From the NCBI GenBank assembly GCA_951394045.1, contig OX595988.1:496001-560000 (forward strand): a stretch of DNA of 64,000 bases, written 5' to 3'. Under the pieces are notes generated by a model that was not told the origin of the DNA, did no database searches, and was given only the letters and a program-made list of their open reading frames with translations. Shown piece by piece: positions 20,973 to 32,551 of the stretch; position 1 is the stretch's first letter, and each line of letters begins with the position of its first letter. The stretch is from Nitzschia sp. DOCU1. Lineage: Eukaryota; Bacillariophyta; Bacillariophyceae; Bacillariales; Bacillariaceae. Both the position numbers and the translations under genes were made by a program.

Positions 20973-23900
20973 ATGTTCCAACTTCGAAAGCCTCGCCCCA
21001 AAGGGATCATGCATGATTCTAGTCCCAAAAATTCCCCGCTTGATGTTATCGATTAGACTGGTAAAGGCTCAGATGCCTCTTCTTTGTTCATTTCTGGTTC
21101 TTCTGCCATCAATCATTTTGGTGGCAGTGTGGGTGGTGGTGTCGGAGGCAGCGACGATGGTGGCAACAAGGTAGCCGGATCCTTCCTCCAATCCCCTACC
21201 ACTCATGCCTCTCTTCCCGTTCCTGCCAGCTGTGGCAATCATTTTGGTGGTGCTTGTGGCCTCAACAGCAATTATTATGTTGGTGGCGGCGGTGGCAGCG
21301 GCGGGGTCAGCATTGACGGCAGCAGCAAGGTAGCCGGATCATTCCTCCAATCCCCTACCACTCCTGCCTCTCTTCCTGTTCCTGTTGGTTGTGGTGTTGG
21401 TGGCGCCGGTGGTGGCAATCATTTTGGTGGTGCTTGTGGCCTCAACAGCAATCATTATGTTGGTGGTGGCGGTGGCAGCAAGGTAGCCGGATCATTCCTC
21501 CAATCCCCTACCACTCCTGCCTCTCTTCCTGTGCCTGTTGGTTGTGGTGTTGGTGGCGCCGGTGGTGGTAATCATTTTGGTGGCGCTTGTGGCCTCAACA
21601 GCAATCATTATGTTGGTGGCAGCGGTGGCAGCGGCGGGGTCAGCATTGACAGTGGCAGCAAGGTAGCCGGATCATTCGTCCAATCCCCTACCACTCCTGC
21701 CTCTCTTCCTGTTCCTGTTGGTTGTGGTGTTGGTGGCGCCGGTGGTGGCAATCATTTTGGTGGCGCTTGTGGCCTCAACAGCAATCATTATGTTGGCAGG
21801 GTCAGCATTGACAGTGGCAGCAAGGTAGCCGGATCATTCCTCCAATCCCCTACCACTCCTGCCTCTCTTCCTGTTTCTGTTGGTTGTGGTGTTGGTGGCA
21901 CTGGCAGTGGTAATCATTTTGGTGGCGCTTGTGGCCTCGTCAATAGCAATCATTTTGGTGGTGGCGGCGGTGGCAGCGGCGGGGTCAGCATTGACGGTGG
22001 CAGCAAGGTAGCCGGATCATTCCTCCAATCCCCTACCACTCCTGCCTCTCTTCCTGTTCCTGTTGGTTGTGGTGTTGGTGGTGCCGGCAGTGGCAATCAT
22101 TTTGGTGGTGCTTGTGGCCTCAATAGCAATCATTTTGGTGTTGGTGTTGGTGTTGGCGAGGTAGCCAGATCATTCCTCCAATCCCCTACCACTCATTCAT
22201 CTCTTCCGGTTCCTGGTGGCAATCATTTTTGTGGTGGCGGTCCTGGCCCTGTTGTGGTTGATGTATTGTCTCCATCAACATCATCTTCACTGGCTTCAAG
22301 CCGCCTTCCCAGCCAGGACTATGACGAGCTGATGCTTTTGCTGAAAGGCATCAGCTCACGCCTGGTGCAGTTGGAGGCCAGGCTTGACTTTGAGGATTTG
22401 AGCAAAACTGGCCGTCATTTGGGCAGACATAGGAATAAAGATGACTCTCCTCCAACCAGTCAAGAAAGGAACATGGAGTCACTGCCTGTCAGCTGCTCCC
22501 CACAACATACAGGCCAAACTACTTTGACAGAATTGAAGCGAATGATGGACAGCAATCCTACACTCCATCATCCTGTCATTGAAAACCTGGGATTCTTGTT
22601 TGAAGAATCCAAGGCATCCTTTGATATCAAGGATGGGTCCCACCAGCTGACCAATGCAGGTCCTTTTCACTTGGCCCGGCTGAAAGAAATGAAAGCAATC
22701 CACCTACTCCTCCCATCCAAGTTCCAGTCCTATCATGTGAAGAGTGCAGTTGACCCTCATGGGCAAGTCCTCTTTGTTGAGTTTGTTGAGGGGTTGCTCT
22801 CTCTCCCCCCTGAACATCTTCCCATGATATTCCTATATGAAGGGAATAAGGACTACAAGAATGACTTCATTGTTGTCAGGAATGACTGCACCATTGCTCA
22901 CTCTGTGGACTGGGACTTTGTCCACAGAGCAGTTCCCAACTCTGCATCAAGGGATCCAGGAGTACAGCAACAAGCCAACTTCATTGACTTTGGTCGCTGT
23001 ACCTGGCTGTCATCAAGCAGAGTTGGAGGAAGAGCAGAGCCCAACTTGAAACCGGGCAGCAACCAGCCAGAGGTGGTGTCTTTAACAGAAACTTTGAGTG
23101 ACTTGCTGTGCAAGTCTTCACCTCCATGGCGCCAAGGCCATGTTCAGCTCCCATCATGGAACTCTATAAGGCTTTCAAGAACAAGTCCTGCTCACCAGTG
23201 CAAACTCCACAGGGACAATCGATCCAATTCAACCAGAGTGCCTGATGTTGTTTGTGTCTCCAGCTTGTGGCATGGAGTTCGATTGGCAGTGAACGGCCAA
23301 ATGAAGAAGTCAATGGAGCAGCTAAAGGAGAGGGAAGAGGAGATTAAAGATCTCCTAGGGGATCTGCTTATGCACTACCAGAATCTCCCTGAAGAAAGAA
23401 GACTGATTGGACCTGCCCTCCTCCATGGCCCCATTCAGAATGTTTGTGGCTTTCCTTGCATAAGGAACCTCTGCAATCTGGATGCTACTGCCTACTCCCA
23501 ACCACTCTTCTACAGTGTGGCCCGAATGGCAGAGCATTTCAACTTGAACATTTGTGAGTTGCACTCAGTGCACCTGGCCTCTGTCTTTGTGCCAGAAGCC
23601 AAAATCTTTTTTCCATTGCAGCTGAGATCCTAATGGATTTCACACAAAGTTCCATTCATGCAGCTGATCGTGGAGTCCTTCTTGGCCGCCAATTGGCTCT
23701 AATGGCAATGCAGGCACAGAAAGCCTACAGCCAAGAAGCCAACCATCAAGATCTTCGGCGATTCCCAAAGCGTACCTCTCCCACCCTGCCCTCAAGAGAA
23801 GAATGGAAAAAAGTGGTGCACTTCCACACTGTCTTCTGTTTGCACATCTTCAAAGTTTTTAACAACACAACTGCAAGCCTCCGTGATTCTACTTATGGAG

Positions 23901-24556
23901 AGGTCTTGAAACACATCTCCAATAGTGTCAAAGGAATGGGAGTTGTGAGTGGCAATCATTTCCTGGGTGAGAAAAGTTGCTTGGGTCTGCTACCAGCTTG
24001 GATCAGGGAACATGCAGAGATCAGGGATGACAGCCGGGCTGTCACATACTTTCAACATAAGTATGGACGAATCAAGCAGCTACGGGGAGAAGGCCTACGT
24101 CGCTTTTCAAAAGATGTCAGAGCCACAATTGCTGATCGCTTTGGTGTTCCAGTGTCTGTTCGAAAGGTTGAGAACATCTTCTGTAAAGTGTACTGGTTGA
24201 TGAATGGCAAGGACAACATGTGGCATGACATGTTGTTGTCTGCCCAGCCTTTATTTCGCTTTCCAACAGAGAAGATTTGTGAGGTGGTAACAGCTGATGG
24301 AAATGTTGTTGTGCTGGATGGACCGAATGTCATCAACCTATTTCCAGTGGGAGATGGGTTGGAAACCATGGTTGGAATTGTGGAACGGTTACAACTACTT
24401 GACTGTATCCCAGACAATGCAACATTGTCTGGGTTCAGTCTTCCTAACTCTATCTGCTATCCAACTGTGAAAATGCAGAACGAGTTTCAACTTGGTCCCA
24501 TTTGCAGGACCACCCAGTCAGTTGCAAGAGCAATTCAACATAGAGTCGGTTACTAA
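20973..24556 (+). CDS. Large glycine-repeat protein, probable transposon accessory gene
   Basis: The ATG at 20973 opens a frame that meets TAG at 21054-21056 and then continues in the same frame to 23553; a 68-bp intron (GTGAGT at 23554, TTGCAG ending 23621) joins it in phase 1 to 23622-24556. The intron explains the apparent TAATG frame switch at 23631-23635. About 1190 codons. Residues 40-420 are imperfect repeats with GNHFGGACGLNSNHYVGGGG and KVAGSFLQSPTTPASLPVPV blocks. A possible coiled coil follows (LLLKGISSRLVQLEARL), then about 730 residues of mixed globular sequence with a second coiled coil (MKKSMEQLKEREEEIKDLL). I recognise no family. It converges on the Mutator-like transposase and may belong to the same element. 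The early TAG is either a disabling mutation or means the true first exon lies elsewhere. Confidence 0.55.
21120..22230 (+). repeat. Coding minisatellite, seven units of 150-185 bp
   Basis: The word AAGGTAGCCGGATC recurs near 21168, 21327, 21480, 21660, 21822 and 22005, with a variant near 22158. Each unit encodes a Gly/Asn/His block and a VAGSFLQSPTTPASLPVP block. Unit lengths differ by multiples of three, so the frame is kept, which points to selection at least until recently. Confidence 0.88.
23554..23621 (+). other. Intron of the glycine-repeat gene
   Basis: Donor GTGAGT after HFNLNI, acceptor TTTTTTCCATTGCAG. Removing 68 nt restores a continuous frame (ISEILMDFTQ) between two otherwise separate frames. 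Confidence 0.75.
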
Positions 24557-25106
24557 ATGGATACTAACAACTCTTAAGTACTTTTGAAACTTTGGTCTGG
24601 CTTAGCGGTGGTGGTGGCATTCATGATTTGGCTTGGGTTCTTCTTTTGGCTTTGGTTCTTGGTGGCAGCAGCGTGCGGCATTCTTGGTTCAACTTTGCAT
24701 TCTTGTTGGCATGGCATGGCATGGCATGGCAGCATGGTGTCATTTTCTTCATGGGTTTGGCTTTGCATTCTTGGTGGCGGCATGCGGGTTCTTGGTTTGA
24801 CTTTGCATTCTTGTTGGCATGACATGGCATGGCAGCATCGCATCATGTTCTTCATGGGGGTGTTACGGGTTGTGGGTTGGCTTGGGTTCTTGTTGGTGTG
24901 GTGGCATTGGCTTTGTGTTGTGTTTGGCTTTGCCTTCTTGGTGATGGCGGGTGTTGTGGTGTTCATGGCTTGGGTTCTTTGGTGTTGCATTCTTGGTGGT
25001 GGTGGCGGGGCGGTGTTCATGGCTTGGGTTCTTCCAGGGGTGGCATGGCAGCGTTGGTTTGGCTTGTGTTCTTGGTGGGTGCAGGCAGACCACTGCTTGG
25101 CATATG
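24557..25106. other. G/T-rich spacer between convergent genes
   Basis: The plus strand is strongly G+T-biased with runs of GGCTTGGGTTCTT and GGTGGCGG words and a CATGG pentamer run (GGCATGGCATGGCATGG) at about 24712-24735. The bias leaves several frames open in both directions, but they encode only Trp/Leu/Gly or His/Pro/Gln low complexity and are not genes. It acts as the shared 3' region of the glycine-repeat gene and the Mutator-like gene. Confidence 0.6.
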
Positions 25107-27709
25107 TCAGACAGAAAGATTTGGAGCTGAGCCATGGTTCATGAAGTATGCGTGACAGCATGCTGTTGTGCTGTAAAATTCATGACAGCTGCAGTACCAT
25201 ATCTGGTCACCACTGCTTCCTCGCAAACAACCTTTCTTCAGTAGAACCAACAAGGTTCCAGCATCATAGAACTGCTTTCGAGTTGAGTGATCACAATCCA
25301 GATCCTGGTTGATTGGAGTTCCAATGAACTCCACAGAGTTGGCAAGGTACGTTTGCTCTTCCATTGATCCCTCTTTGTGGAAGAAATCATGTGGTGTCAG
25401 ACAACTCACCTGTTTCATCAACTTTGTGTCCAAACTTAAGGCAGTCACATCTTGGATTCGAATATGATATTCCAAGAAGCCTGCTCTGGAGGACAACAGA
25501 TTTACCATTCGAGGGAATTCCTGGGTGATCATGTTTTGGAGGGACAACCCAAATGAGCATAGACCAGCTGTTTCCTTGCTGCCTTTCATCATCAGATGCT
25601 TTCGTTCAAGAGAGTTTGTGGAGGGTGTATCACCTGGAAGACAAAACTCATTGTAGCGGAAATGCGAATGCTCAATGGAGTCCACGTAACTCTTTCTGAA
25701 GACTTCTGCAAGTCTTGTTTCCCCATGTGCATTGCAAGCTCCCAGGGCAAGAGCAGTGTATCTGTCCTTCATGGGGCCAGTTGCACATCGATGCATTCGA
25801 TTGACATCAGTAGCAGCAATGGCAAGGAAACCACGATCACGCACCCACTTGATGTAACCAGGAGTTCCTCTTTTGCGCCTGCCCGTCTGATCTTTTACTT
25901 TGAGGGCAACATGTGCAAAACATTGGCCCCGGTTCCTATTGGGAAATACTCGAGCGTATGCATTGACAAAGGCCTGGGCATGGTCAGAAATCAGTCCACC
26001 TTTGACATCGAAGTGCAATCCAAAAAGGCGTCGCACATAGTGCTTCAATGTTGCAAGGAGCAGAACTGCGACAAGCTCATTTTCTTCCAGTATGCGTGCG
26101 AAAATGAATGGCAGGAAAGTTCTGCAACAATCACTACCTCGGCCATGCTTTTTGGTGGCAACAACACCGAAGCTCATGAGTTTTCCACCACCTGAATCGG
26201 CACCATGCGTGGAATCAATTTTGGCCATGACTTGCCATTTGTACCCATGACCAGCTAGAAAGGCTTGGTACAACAGGTGAATGGTCGAAAAGCAAATCAT
26301 ATGCTTCTCGGACCACCCCTCATGGTTTTCAAAATGATCATTGGCACGAACATGTGCCACAAGTTTGCCAACATATGGGTCACTAGCAGGGGGAAAGCCA
26401 AGATCAACATTTGGTGTTCCGCACAATGCTTGGTGCCATCGTCAACATGTGGATTCTGTAGCGGCACACATGAACTGTTGTTCAACAGGTTGTTTGCAAA
26501 TGAACGTAACCTATCTTGAACCCCCAAAGTTCCGAGGTGTTGTGGAAGTGGTGGATTGTAGGCACTGGGAATGGTCAGCCCATAACGACAGCGGAATGTC
26601 TCCAACTGTGGTAAGTACCTGAGCTCAAGATCACCCCCAGTAGTATACTTCTCTAACATGTTCTTCCTTTTGTCTCGCCAATACCCTGTGATCTGTTTGG
26701 TCACAATGTCCAAACAACCATCTGGAAATAAGTTTGTGCAATCATCGCCCAGCTTTTCCAGAAGCAAGTTGACCATTTCGTCAGCTTTGGGGAGGCGAAA
26801 GGCTGGAACTTTCTGGTTGCTGCAAACCATTGTGTTTATAGCATGCTTCAAGATTGGATGAAGCCCCTTTTTTCCATGGTTGTTGGCCAGCAGGTGATCC
26901 TTCCATGTCACTACTTGGCCACAAGAGTGATGTTTGAGAAGTTGTACAGCAACTGGACCTACGTAAGCATCATCCTCTTCCTCTTGTTCCTCTCCCTCTT
27001 CATTGGCCAGATCGTTGTCATCATCCTCGTCATCATCAACAGCTGACGCAGCTATTGGGTAAAAGAGATGACAGCGGAAAGTGCACTTACAACCCTGGAA
27101 GCGACAGTGGAAGTGGATGGCGGCAAAACCATTGCTACTGTGGTGGGATGGCTTGGTCTTATTGACTAAAGCATTAGGACCCAGTCCACCAACATTGCAC
27201 AGGGCTTGGGCGACGGGCACATGGTCATATTCCGATTCTTTCATTTGTTTCTTTCCATATTGTGGCTTCTCGCCACCAAAGATTTGTCCAGGGATTTGGT
27301 GGTGAGGTACTGCTAGGAGAGAGGTGGCTTTGCGGCATTGGCTAGGGGCAAAAAGCGTCTTTGGTGCTGACGACTGGGAGGTGGAGGACTGGGAGGAGAT
27401 GTCAAGGTACTGTCGGGTTATCTGGAAAAGTACTGCTTGGCGGTCCACAATTGATTTAGTACCCACTGCCCCCAGCTCAGAGGCTGCGGAATGGAAAAGT
27501 TGGGTTTGGGGTGTTGGAACGGTGTTTGTTTTGTCATAGTGGGAAATGGAGTTGTCCACAAAGTTTTGGATTGCCACTGCCTGCATGGACTCCCTGATGG
27601 GCGTTGCATAGTTGACGTTCTCATACAGACTCAGTCTCTCCTGGAGAGCCGGTCGGGGTGGAGGGCTTTCGCTGCACCCTTTTGCTTTCTTCTTTGGATT
27701 AGTGGACAT
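25107..27709 (-). pseudogene. Mutator-like (MULE) transposase with one frameshift
   Basis: The ATG at 27709 opens a 5' part to about 26420; a single-base loss near 26430 shifts the frame, and the rest runs to 25107. The N-terminal half has an acidic stretch (DDDEDDDNDLANEEGEEQ) and a Cys/His region (CRFQGCKCTFRCHLF) of the DNA-binding, WRKY/FLYWCH-like type usual in MULEs. The C-terminal half is the MULE transposase domain: AKIDSTHGADSGGG with the first aspartate, GLISDHAQAFVNAYARVFPN with the second, and NRGQCFAHV of the C-x2-H motif. A SWIM zinc finger follows (WYCSCHEFYSTTACCHAYF). Total length of about 870 codons is usual for the family. No other stop or shift was seen, so inactivation looks recent. 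Terminal inverted repeats were not identified. Confidence 0.85.
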
Positions 27710-28239
27710 TGTTGAGAACTATGGGAGGGGTTGGTGGGTAGTCTTCCATGAACATATGGCAAAGCATCTTTGGCCGCTTCTTTGCCAAAATGTGGCGGGA
27801 ATGGCCAGATGGCAGCAAGTATTGATTGGGAATCTGAAATGTTGGCAAGTATACAAGAACGTGCATTTATTCTAAGTGCTTTACTTGAATATTGGTCAGA
27901 TTCAGCCGTTGAGGTGGCAAGAGATAGTATTTTGTATGTTGGAATGGACGTTGAAAGATTGAATAACTAGGGTCAGCAAAATTTGGATAGATTCAATTGG
28001 GATTGGATCTTCATGGATGGATAGGAGCAGGTATCTCGGGGGTCCTAATGCCAATGAACCAATCAACCCAGGGTCTAATAAAATCTTCGTGGATGGAGAG
28101 TAGGGAACATTCAAAGTTGCAGATGAAGTTTGAACGTAAACCTCCAAACCAATGATTCGTGAGAGAGTAGGAGGTGACATGTGTGGCGGAGGCTCCACAG
28201 ATTCATTGTTTTTGGTGATTCATCATTCGTTGTTGTCTA
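27710..28239. other. Divergent promoter region of MULE and the gene at 28240
   Basis: 530 bp between two divergent starts. No gene seen. Confidence 0.45.
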
Positions 28240-29021
28240 ATGAGCAAAACTTGCACCATGAAGGAATATTACCCTTATTGGCATGAAGCAACCATTGCTC
28301 AGCTCCTTGTACGTGGGACCATGGAAAAGGATGCAGATAAAGAAGGAGATTTCTATCGCCTGACAGCTAATGCTTGGGCTGAAAGCAAGAGAGCAATTGA
28401 AAATGTGTACCGATGTTGACAAGAATTATTGTTTGTTGAATCTTCTTGTTGCTCATATATGCCTGTTTTCTTACAGCTGGTTACAAGATTGTTGGGGATG
28501 AGCATGAGTTTATCCTTCACCACTCTACCCGAGAGGTTAAAGAGCGCAGATTCTTCAGGTGTGAATTGCATGGTCGTCCAGCCTCGCAGTGGTTTGACAA
28601 CCCAACCACCCCTTTTGAAGAAGGCTTGAAGGTGCCCAACAACATAAATATTGAGGTTTGGGATACTGTGGCTATTCCAGGCTTGGACAAGAACTCCAAG
28701 ATTCGTGGTCTTGATGAGAAGGTGCGAATCATGATTGCCCGTCCTTCACCACCATCTGAAGACAGTCGTGATATTGTCTTTCATCCTCAATTGGGCATTT
28801 GGTACAATGCTCACCGAGTTGGTTATGCCTTGGTGGTGGCAAGTCGAAGCAAAGGTCCTGATGGTGCGCCAGTAATGGGAGATGAAGGTGAAGGTGTGGA
28901 AGAGGAAACCGACGATGATGGCGATAAGACTGCACAAATTACTACCTGCGGTGATGGCCATGAGGTAGGCAGCATGAAGGAAGAAAATGCTCCTTTCATG
29001 GAGTGGGAAATGAGGTTGTGA
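28240..29021 (+). CDS. Small two-exon protein beside the MULE, unknown
   Basis: Exon 1 28240-28414 starts MSKTCTMKEYYPYWHEAT; a 62-bp intron (GTTGAC donor, TTTCTTACAG acceptor) joins it in phase 1 to 28477-29021, giving 239 residues. The mid part (HEFILHHSTREVKERRFFRCELHG, then FDNPTTPFEEGLKVPNN) looks globular, and the tail is acidic (GEGVEEETDDDGDK). No family is recognised and there is no signal peptide or membrane segment. It starts 530 bp from, and divergent to, the MULE transposase and has no disabling change, so it may be a second accessory gene of that element or a bystander. The donor is weak but the phase and protein continuity support the join. Confidence 0.5.
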
Positions 29022-29794
29022 TGGGTAATGCTGGGAAAGGCTTGGCATAAAAAGGTGTGAAAAATGCAAGTTTGGAGATGATTTGGGTAGGCAGGAGAGG
29101 CGAATCAATGCTGAAAAATTGATGGGTGGTTGGGTCATATTTGAGTCATGCCAGTTGGTAACGGCACGCGTTTGAATCACGGACAATGTCTTTTTTTTGT
29201 TTGTGTCTTGTCGGTGTCTTAGTGACTAGAGAATACGTTGAATAGCTTACAGGTTGGATGACCGTCTTTTGAGAGTTGGATATCCTAGGGGTGCAACACG
29301 TACGCACGCGCACATGCGCGCCCCGATTAGAAAGGAGTGTCCTTGCTTTATTGGATGTGATGATGAGGGGACGCTCCGCATCATACATAGTGAACTCACT
29401 ACCTAGACAGGGTAGGTTAGAGGAGAATAACCAACAAGAATCATATGAGTCCAAAAGTATTTGTGGATGGAGGATTGACGTTCGCGTCGTGTATGTATCA
29501 TACCTGTCCTGTACCATCCGGGAAATGTGTCAAAACCGCTATTCCCCCTAAATTAACAGTTCCCCTGTTGTTAACCGTTGCCCCCTAAGTTCTCCGACTT
29601 TTTAGGTTACCGCACTAGCTGTTTGCTGAGGTGGCGCGAGAAAATACCGTCCCCATAAGTGCAGTCCCATTTTGATACACAGGCAAAACTTTGATACACT
29701 ATGAATTGAGGAATATTTCTACGGAAATCATAAGTAGATTTTGTACTGAGTGCACCGGTCCGACAAAGTTGTAGGATATGCATTCTAGGTATAA

Positions 29795-29931
29795 ACCATA
29801 TCTACGAAAAACACATGTGCCGAACCGACAACTTTGTCGGTTCGGCACACACGCACCTACATCTCGCGCTAGCCCTACCCACATTGTTGTGGGTTCTAGT
29901 ACATAGGTATGAACCATATCTACGCAAAATT
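29795..29931. repeat. Hairpin-bearing repeat unit, copy 1
   Basis: It begins and ends with CCATATCTACGnAAAA. Inside is a 16-bp hairpin (29816-29831 and 29834-29849, GTGCCGAACCGACAA with 2-nt loop) and a second short palindrome (ACCCACAttGTTGTGGGT). A diverged second copy lies 0.7 kb away in the same orientation. Confidence 0.75.
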
Positions 29932-30516
29932 AAGTCCTTCAGGAGGACCCGTGCCCGCCTTTTATTATGGTCTTAAGTCATGTATAAAAAGACAACATGG
30001 GACTCCCGCTCGCTCCGACGATAATGACCAAAGCACCGCACCTTCATTTTCCTCTGATCAATGGTCGAGTCCCCTCTCCTTTAGAACATTGTCTTTGGAG
30101 CCTTGCATGAAGTCTCTCATTTCTTGGTGCCCCTTCTTTCATGGACACTGGTCGATCATTGTCCTGCAGCTACTGCTGGAGGAGTATCATTTGGGATGAT
30201 GGGCTCCTGTGACAGCAATTTGCACTTGTCCATATGACATGCTGCAGATGGACCAGTCGATGCTCGATCATTGGATTGCATGATGCTGGGTTGATTTTCA
30301 ATTTCCTATGTGTGCTCATCATTTGGGGTGCTACTGCTATCTGCGGCTGCTCCTAGCCAATGACAATTCAAAACTTTGACCAGTTGATGAGATTGAATTC
30401 CCAGTGACAAGAAAAGCAAAACTTTCATTTGGAATTGTCAAAACTGATAGTTGTTGTTTGTTAGTAGAAGGCCACCATGTGGTCATCCTGCAACAATTAT
30501 TTAGCATGCCTGCCAC

Positions 30517-30652
30517 ACCATATCTATGAAAAATGTGTGTGTCGAACTGACAACTTTGTGGGTTCGACACACGCGCACCTACATCTTGTGCTAGCCCTAC
30601 CCACAATGTTGTGGGTTCTAGTACATAGGTATGAACCATATCTACACAAAAT
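30517..30652. repeat. Hairpin-bearing repeat unit, copy 2
   Basis: A direct repeat of 29795-29931 with about ten substitutions. The hairpin becomes GTGTCGAACtGACAA...TTGTgGGTTCGACAC, with partly compensating changes in the stem. Confidence 0.75.
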
Positions 30653-31659
30653 CCGTATCCTGTCGGTGTATTAATGTAGGCAAAGACTTGACATTTTTCC
30701 CTGACCTGGTACTTGTGTCCTGTACTGTAGCCATTCTACACCGTGTATCAACAATTTTTTGCTATTTATTTACTTAAAGAACATTGAAGGTGATCACTTA
30801 GCAAGCCACTCAGATTAACAAACACCTTGTCGAAGTGGCGACGCAAGAACAGAGTGTGTGGTTCTTGTTGGGGGGAACATCAAGGGGAGAAATCTGACGT
30901 TGATACATCTCCCTGGGATGGATCCAGCGGGTTTTGCATAACCATGGAGATCACCGTAGACCGGTCTGTTGGTTTGCCTTTGGTGCGATTGTACTGGGGC
31001 TGCGGAAGGCTATATACGTAATTCTTTGTAAAAAATGTGGTAGTCACAAACCAATTTGACTCAAAAGGTATGGGTCCATCATGTTTGGGCATCTTCCTGG
31101 TACGCGCGATATCTACTGGTAGTATGCTATGGACAACAGCTGCAAGCATGATATGATGATATGTAGTGACAATCAAAACTAGCAAGACGCCTCCTCCTCT
31201 GCTAGTAGTAATGGGTAGTAGCTAGGAGCGATAAATTTATGATACTACCTGGTACGGGAGATAGTCGGGCAGAACATCGTGGTCTTGCTGGTGCTGCTGT
31301 AACAAGCATGGTTGTCTCGGATCGGGGTATTAGTTAGTCGTTCTGCTATTGATAGTACCTGGTACGATACTATCGTAGGACAGCGCCACAGTCATCCCAC
31401 TTTGCCCGTGGCTATTGTCAAAGCAAGGAGCCACCAGGAACAATAATCTTGCTCCATCACCTCCGTATTGCTGGTCGTCAGGTCCCTACTAGTACTAGCA
31501 TGATGTGATGATGCCCCCCCCCCCCCCTCATGCTGCTGCTCGTGTATGTTATCATCATGGCCCATGACCATGCAAAAAATTTAGGTCAATTAACTCTACC
31601 TGGTATGAAATATACAACAGGCAATCCGAACGAGCAAAAATGGAGCTGTTGATGACTAC

Positions 31660-31836
31660 TGTTCAGAGAAATTTCGTCCCCCCCCCCCCCCCCCCCGACT
31701 ACAAGAAACGTTTGGTGGTGAAACATTCGACGAAGTCTTGAAATTGGGACCATCTTTTTTTGGTGAACATCCGGCAGGAATACATGTATGCCAGCATGTA
31801 GAATTGACCACAATTTACCTCTCCCCCATTGTCATT
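31660..31836 (+). repeat. 5' LTR, internally shortened
   Basis: It carries both ends of the LTR but lacks about 610 bp present in the 3' copy (36320-36931). A run of 19 C lies at 31678-31696, directly before the junction. Confidence 0.7.
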
Positions 31837-31961
31837 ACAAAAATTTCAGGGCCGGTCTGACAGGCGACAGGCGCACTGTGTTGAATGTTTACTAAAATTT
31901 GTGTAGGACTTGGATAACTGTATTTCCGACTTGTTTCTGTGAGTAGATTTGACTAACTTTA

Positions 31962-32072
31962 ACTTTTAACCAATGCAAGAAAAGTGGTAGGAGGCTTCAG
32001 ATCTGTCTCTCTCATAGTAAAAGGAATGCTCCCGTGGAGTTGCATACCACTTTTCTTGCATTGGTTAAAAGT
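31962..32072. repeat. Perfect 28-bp inverted repeat inside the LTR element
   Basis: The arms 31962-31989 (ACTTTTAACCAATGCAAGAA start) and 32045-32072 are exact reverse complements, separated by 55 nt. It lies in the leader between the 5' LTR and the pol frame, probably a nested small element or a leader structure. Confidence 0.9.
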
Positions 32073-32551
32073 CGACTTTTGCAGAAATTTCCCTTTGGGA
32101 CTAACAGTCATGAGCATGCACGTATGTTTATTACCAAGTCCTACTGGGACCAGGGAGCAATGGTGTTGATGCTCACTAGTCTTTACCACTTACATCCGAC
32201 GTGAAATCCTTTTGATACTCTTTTTTTCTTCCCTTAAAGAATGGATCCCAAAAGTTACTACGCCTGAGAAGCCAAATTGAGCTCAGTAGAACCTAATTAC
32301 TGATCACTTTTCAGTCATTTGCATCAGATATTGATCGTGGAGAATCCATGTTTTGTGGCGGGAACCTCTATATATCATTCCGGATTGTATTGATTATATA
32401 AAAATGTAGAATTCCGCATTATTGCCCTCAAGAGTTGGCAATGCTAACGTTGGCGGTTATTTCAAGGGAGGGTGATGCGCGAAATGATGAAATCCTCCAT
32501 GGGGAAATTTTTGGACGATTCGGGGGAGGGCGTGGGCACTTCCAGCCATGA

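Larger units (their letters stand above)
29022..31659. other. Repeat-bearing spacer, no supported gene
   Basis: It contains the duplicated 136-bp unit at 29795-29931 and 30517-30652, a C-tract at 31514-31527 and scattered GGTACT/AGTACC words between 31180 and 31520. Frames such as 29909-30199 overlap the repeats and lack protein character. Confidence 0.5.

Noticed and set aside
23631..23635. TAATG stop-start overlap taken as reinitiation between two genes
   Set aside because: A 68-bp intron with strong splice signals (GTGAGT, TTGCAG) joins the two frames into one protein, which explains the overlap better.
24584..25161. Overlapping frames of 90-195 codons on both strands
   Set aside because: Produced by the G/T-rich composition; the translations are Trp/Leu/Gly or His/Pro/Gln low complexity and exclude each other.
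29909..30199. 96-codon plus frame
   Set aside because: It starts in the repeat unit copy 1 and has no protein character or splice partners.
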